A stretch of 18,775 nucleotides of DNA, from the NCBI GenBank assembly GCA_002455915.1, contig DKLU01000368.1:1-18775 (forward strand), in the 5' to 3' direction. Shown piece after piece: positions 15,663 through 18,775 of the stretch. Below the pieces are notes generated by a model. That model made no database searches. It was not told where the DNA came from and saw nothing but the letters and a program-made list of their open reading frames with translations. The position numbers and the translations under genes were made by a program. Each line of letters begins with the position of its first letter. The stretch's first letter is position 1. This stretch comes from Chryseobacterium sp. UBA6632. Lineage in GTDB: Bacteria; Bacteroidota; Bacteroidia; Flavobacteriales; Weeksellaceae.

Positions 15663-17834
15663 TTATAGTGGAATTTTTGTGTGATCCTTTCCATTGGCTT
15701 CATAAAGACTTCTTAATTCGGTTAATGACTTTCCAAACATCATTTCAAAATGAGGCTTATCTTTAATGCTTCTCCAATCGCCACCCCAATTAAAACCCCA
15801 TTTTTTCCCTATTGGAGCTATTTTAGGTAGTACGATTTCTTGTTCATTCCAATCAATGTTTCCATTTTTAACTTCTACGACATCAATTGCTAATCCAAAA
15901 TTATGATTACTTTGCCCACCTCTTGCATTAGTTACTTTTTTTCCTTTTGTTGTTCTACCTTGAGCAAATAATATGTCTTGTTCGGCATATGTTCTTAGAC
16001 CTTGTATGACTCTGAGTTTAATTCCCATAGTTTTTTCAACCTCGTTTATAAAATTCTTAGTCGCACAACGAATTTTTGGATGTAACTTTTCTATTTTAGT
16101 GTTTGTAGAGGCATCCCAAGTATCTAAACAATCTCCTGTTTTTTCAATTTTTTTAGACTCAGTATTATCACATGTATAAATATTATCTTTAAAGGATAGT
16201 CCTTTTGTATATACTTCTTGAGCGGTTAAAGCAATTTCCCAAACATATGTTTTTCCATCAGAATTTATAGCTTTTTTATATTTTATTGCCTTTCCTTTTT
16301 TATTTATTTTTGTGGCGTATTCCCATTCTCCTTTTTCTTTAAAAAATACAGGATTATTTTCATAAGCCTTTCCATCCAACACAATATAATCTTTATCTGA
16401 GCCGTGACCACATGCGGTAGGATATATAACGGCTAAATATAAATTGGTTAAGCTATCATACTTAGATTTATTTTTTAGTAAGTATTTCTCAACATATTTC
16501 ATCTGTTCAATAAAATTCATTTTTTTTAATTGGCTTTGAGTAACTCCTAAATCAGAAGAGGCATTTTCACCAAATTGTATTAATCCAACGTATCCAATAC
16601 CATTATCTATTGAAGGATTAAATGTTTCAATAGTTTCAAGTGCAATTACTGTCATCAGCCAATTTGGATCAACGCCTAAGTTTTTCGCAACTTCGAGAAC
16701 TTTTTTTCTCTCATTGCATTTTAATTTTTTACCCCAAGTCAAATCATATTGTTGACAAAGGCAGGTAGAAGCTTTTTTACTCTCCTGTTTCTTCACCCCA
16801 ACCGTACTCGCTCCCGTTTCCATTTTTATCCTCGGAGCATCATCATTTACATTTACTAAACTAGACGTCACACTTTGCCCTGCATATTCAATTTGTAGAA
16901 AATATTCCTGCTCATTTCCTTCTGTGAGATTATCGCCATCTGCACGCATCTTTTGTGAAAGTTTAATAGGAATAAGGCTAACGTCACCAGGCAATGTATA
17001 GTTTTCCATATATACTCTTTGGTTCGTTCCAAGATCGTCTTCAAAAATTTTTATGATAACAGTCTTTCCTTTTAATCCGTATGTTCTTACTTTCGCATAA
17101 ACGGAAGTTCCAAATTTCATATTGGCAAAAGGCTTTTGATTGCCATCTACAAATTCAACACTTAAAATTTTCCCTTTCGGATCCGGAGCTTTTGTTTTTG
17201 CCTTTGCAGTGATCGGAGCTTTGAAAGCATCTTTTTTAGGTTTTTCAGGGGATGGAGTAGGCCTTTTATTCGGCTCTTTTAGTTTGGGCGGAAATTTTTC
17301 AGGATATTGTAATTCAAGCGCTCGTTGAATAGGATTATCATAGTTTGGATTTTGAATATTCACATTTTTACTTTCACCTACCATTTTATCGTAATAATCT
17401 ACCGTTACGTAATATTCGTGATTTTTTCCTTCGTTTTTATCGCCTTTTGCCACCTGCATATCCGCGATTCTTGCAGCTTGGGTATACAAAGCCATATTGA
17501 AACGTACTTCAGCCACTCCGTCTACCACATCTTTACGAAGCGGGATAGGATTGATCTTATTCATTTCATTGATTTTATTGTGCCCGCTTCCTACTGCATC
17601 GTCTTCCCAAAGGGTAAACAATACGGTTTCACCTTCCATTTCATCACAATACGCTTTTGCAATAATGGTGTCTGTATAATTTAATGGTTTTGAGATTTTA
17701 TGATAATTTCGGTCGAAAAGTTCAACTTTTTTTACTTTTGGCTTTCCTGCTCTCTTTGTTTTAATGTGAAGCTCACCTTTGTCGTTTCCTCTTGTACCAG
17801 GATTTTGATGCCTTCTCTTACCCAATTTTTCCAA
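15663..17834 (-). CDS. Two-domain peptidoglycan hydrolase, probable secreted antibacterial effector
   Basis: 723 residues without a signal peptide. Two Ig-like repeats (~32-160 and ~222-330) share the pattern VE..D.N ... AK ... G.TV ... EDD.G ... EYY/F ... NVN, separated by a Pro/Lys-rich linker (~180-222). Residues ~358-373 contain three cysteines (358, 360, 373). A lysozyme/transglycosylase-like domain (~375-500) follows, with IALETIETFNPS (397-408, E400 the likely catalytic acid) and GYVGLIQFG (414-422). The C-terminal ~585-705 is an M15 peptidase-like domain (CwlK/VanY type, L-Ala-D-Glu or related endopeptidase): GLRTYAEQ (612-619), SNHNFGLAID (642-651, H644 and D651), DKPHFE (692-697, H695). 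It could cut both glycan and peptide. The start is TTG (17832-17834); no in-frame ATG lies between the upstream TAG and residue 66. Endolysin is the main alternative, but the Ig repeats and trailing lipoproteins favour an injected effector. Confidence 0.83.
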   Translation of the reverse strand: MEKLGKRRHQNPGTRGNDKGELHIKTKRAGKPKVKKVELFDRNYHKISKPLNYTDTIIAKAYCDEMEGETVLFTLWEDDAVGSGHNKINEMNKINPIPLRKDVVDGVAEVRFNMALYTQAARIADMQVAKGDKNEGKNHEYYVTVDYYDKMVGESKNVNIQNPNYDNPIQRALELQYPEKFPPKLKEPNKRPTPSPEKPKKDAFKAPITAKAKTKAPDPKGKILSVEFVDGNQKPFANMKFGTSVYAKVRTYGLKGKTVIIKIFEDDLGTNQRVYMENYTLPGDVSLIPIKLSQKMRADGDNLTEGNEQEYFLQIEYAGQSVTSSLVNVNDDAPRIKMETGASTVGVKKQESKKASTCLCQQYDLTWGKKLKCNERKKVLEVAKNLGVDPNWLMTVIALETIETFNPSIDNGIGYVGLIQFGENASSDLGVTQSQLKKMNFIEQMKYVEKYLLKNKSKYDSLTNLYLAVIYPTACGHGSDKDYIVLDGKAYENNPVFFKEKGEWEYATKINKKGKAIKYKKAINSDGKTYVWEIALTAQEVYTKGLSFKDNIYTCDNTESKKIEKTGDCLDTWDASTNTKIEKLHPKIRCATKNFINEVEKTMGIKLRVIQGLRTYAEQDILFAQGRTTKGKKVTNARGGQSNHNFGLAIDVVEVKNGNIDWNEQEIVLPKIAPIGKKWGFNWGGDWRSIKDKPHFEMMFGKSLTELRSLYEANGKDHTKIPL

Positions 17835-17844
17835 ACTGAAAATA

Positions 17845-18693
17845 TTATTCTACAATTATTCTACTTTTATGAACATATCCTGTTTGGTTTTCGCCAGTTT
17901 TTACTAAAAACCAGTCACTTGTTTTATCTAAAACGTCAATTTCTTCTCCTGATTTTATTTTTGCTAAAATTTTCGAGTTTGAGTTCTTCTCTTTTCGTAA
18001 GTTAGTATATCCATCAGGATCATTAATAATATATCGGGACTTACTTTTTACTACTATTGCTTCTACTTTACATTTCTTGTTTCTTTCATCTTCATTTGGA
18101 ATTTCTTTAATTTTATTCATCCATCCAGATTTTGTCATATCTAAATTTTGAGTCACATCACAAATATAATTCACTGCATCTTTTGAATTATCAGATGTTG
18201 TTTTGTAAATTATATTTTGCAAAATCCATTTTTTGTCTTTTAAAAGTATATAATATTGTTTTTCGTAGCTACCACTTCCTGGGAAATATGTTTTTATTTC
18301 CATCCCTTTCTCGTTTGGATTTGAAAGAGCTGTTATATTGTCAATAATATTTCCACCATCTTCATTAAAGTTATATCCCTTGAAAGATAAATTGTATTTA
18401 TTTTTATGTGTAGCTAGAAAAATGTATAAATCCTCACCTTTATAAGGTTTACTACTAACTATTTTATCCGGTAATCGGTCTTTATTTATATCTAAGGTTT
18501 TAATGAAATAGTCTTCATTGTTGATATAACTCTCAAAGGAAATTTCTTGATTTTTATTTATACTATTTTTTAAATATATTTCTTCTGCAATTTTGGTTTT
18601 ATCATTATTCAGACCCTTAATAAACAGTGAATCATATCTGGGATGTGGAGAATCAAGTAAAAATGATAATACTAATACATTTATCAATTTCAT
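17845..18693 (-). CDS. SH3b-domain protein with Asp-rich loop, upstream of the hydrolase
   Basis: 282 residues, ATG start. A short hydrophobic N-terminus (~2-13) could be a signal peptide, but there is no lipobox cysteine, unlike every lipoprotein downstream. TLDINKDRLPDKI (66-78) is an Asp-rich loop like that in the 14178 gene. DGGNII (112-117), YFPGSGSYEKQYYILL (136-151) and KWILQNIIY (155-163) form a beta-rich region. Residues ~227-280 are a bacterial SH3 domain: DGYTNLRKEKNSNSKILAKI (227-246), WFLVKTGE (261-268) and TGYVHKSRI (271-279). SH3b domains commonly bind cell-wall peptides. The stop is 10 bp before the hydrolase start. It may be an immunity protein for an upstream effector or a partner of the hydrolase; neither can be decided here. 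Confidence 0.75.
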   Translation of the reverse strand: MKLINVLVLSFLLDSPHPRYDSLFIKGLNNDKTKIAEEIYLKNSINKNQEISFESYINNEDYFIKTLDINKDRLPDKIVSSKPYKGEDLYIFLATHKNKYNLSFKGYNFNEDGGNIIDNITALSNPNEKGMEIKTYFPGSGSYEKQYYILLKDKKWILQNIIYKTTSDNSKDAVNYICDVTQNLDMTKSGWMNKIKEIPNEDERNKKCKVEAIVVKSKSRYIINDPDGYTNLRKEKNSNSKILAKIKSGEEIDVLDKTSDWFLVKTGENQTGYVHKSRIIVE

Positions 18694-18696
18694 AGT

Positions 18697-18775
18697 TTAT
18701 TCTTTATATAATTCTTGCCAATCAGTATTTATAAATCTTTGGCTTTTAATGTAAATTTTGGAAGCTTCTTTTTTA
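18697..18775 (-). CDS. C-terminal tail of an upstream gene of the same operon (partial)
   Basis: An open frame enters from the right edge and ends with TAA at 18697-18699. The visible 25 residues end in FINTDWQELYKE. Only three bases separate this stop from the ATG of the SH3b gene, so the two are almost certainly co-transcribed and probably translationally coupled. The family cannot be named from so short a tail. Confidence 0.65.
   Translation of the reverse strand, partial: KKEASKIYIKSQRFINTDWQELYKE

Larger units (their letters stand above)
8477..18775 (-). other. Long leftward operon: effector and lipoprotein array
   Basis: Eleven consecutive genes (one partial) share one strand with gaps of 3, 10, 1, -1, 33, 19, 1, 45, 4 and 16 bases. 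There is no terminator-like hairpin between them and no gap long enough for an obvious promoter, so one transcript is likely, with its promoter beyond the right edge. The region is visibly more AT-rich than 1-8290. Eight of the genes encode lipoproteins. Confidence 0.7.

Noticed and set aside
15662..15703. Fourteen-codon N-terminal extension of the lipoprotein after the hydrolase
   Set aside because: It lies inside the hydrolase gene and would put a charged stretch ahead of a clean lipoprotein signal peptide.
17325..17684. 119-codon open frame on the plus strand
   Set aside because: It is antisense to the Ig-repeat part of the hydrolase, whose domains are clearly coding on the other strand.
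17834..17860. Frameshift separating an upstream N-terminus from the hydrolase
   Set aside because: The preceding frame belongs to the complete SH3b gene, and the hydrolase begins sensibly just after it; no lost N-terminus is visible.
1..18775. CRISPR arrays, tRNA or rRNA genes, insertion sequences and integrases
   Set aside because: No regularly spaced repeats, cloverleaf sequence, transposase or integrase motifs were seen on either strand.

Overview
The window looks like the chromosome of a Bacteroidota bacterium, most likely a Flavobacteriia member close to Chryseobacterium. It is AT-rich and has weak Shine-Dalgarno signals. It carries many short lipoprotein signal peptides and families typical of that group: a lipoprotein phosphoesterase with an Omp85-type barrel, an HD domain joined to a Pycsar-type membrane effector, and a bestrophin-like channel. 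No tRNA, rRNA, CRISPR array, insertion sequence or integrase was seen.

Left part (1-8290): this reads as ordinary chromosome. A gene tail on + (ends 70) and a large leftward gene (3843 to 127) meet at a strong bidirectional terminator (71-103). The large gene encodes a 1238-residue lipoprotein: a calcineurin-like phosphoesterase, then a middle region with atypical-kinase-like motifs, then a C-terminal outer-membrane barrel. Divergent from it, 26 bp away, are an HD-domain/PycTM-like protein (3870-5042) and a bestrophin-like channel (5073-5987), probably one transcription unit. The channel gene meets a GAF-domain gene (8290 to 5984) tail to tail, and both stop codons lie in the same TTAA.

Right part (8477-18775): one long leftward operon that enters from beyond the right edge, is visibly more AT-rich and has gaps of 45 bp or less. 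In order of transcription it holds the tail of an unknown gene, an SH3b-domain protein, and a 723-residue peptidoglycan hydrolase without a signal peptide. That protein has two Ig-like repeats, a lysozyme/transglycosylase-like domain and an M15 L,D-endopeptidase-like domain. Eight tandem genes for lipoproteins of about 230-360 residues follow. I read this as an antibacterial effector, probably a type VI or similar injected toxin, followed by an array of candidate periplasmic immunity lipoproteins. This is inference from architecture; no secretion gene is in the window.

The lipoprotein array is mosaic. Two genes share a perfect 93-bp direct repeat spanning start codon, signal peptide and tag, then continue into unrelated bodies. 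A second pair shares a 92-bp leader (70 identical positions) ahead of different bodies. Three consecutive genes share an apparently undescribed C-terminal domain, and two others share a different one. Together this suggests an immunity bank that diversifies by duplication and leader-body recombination.
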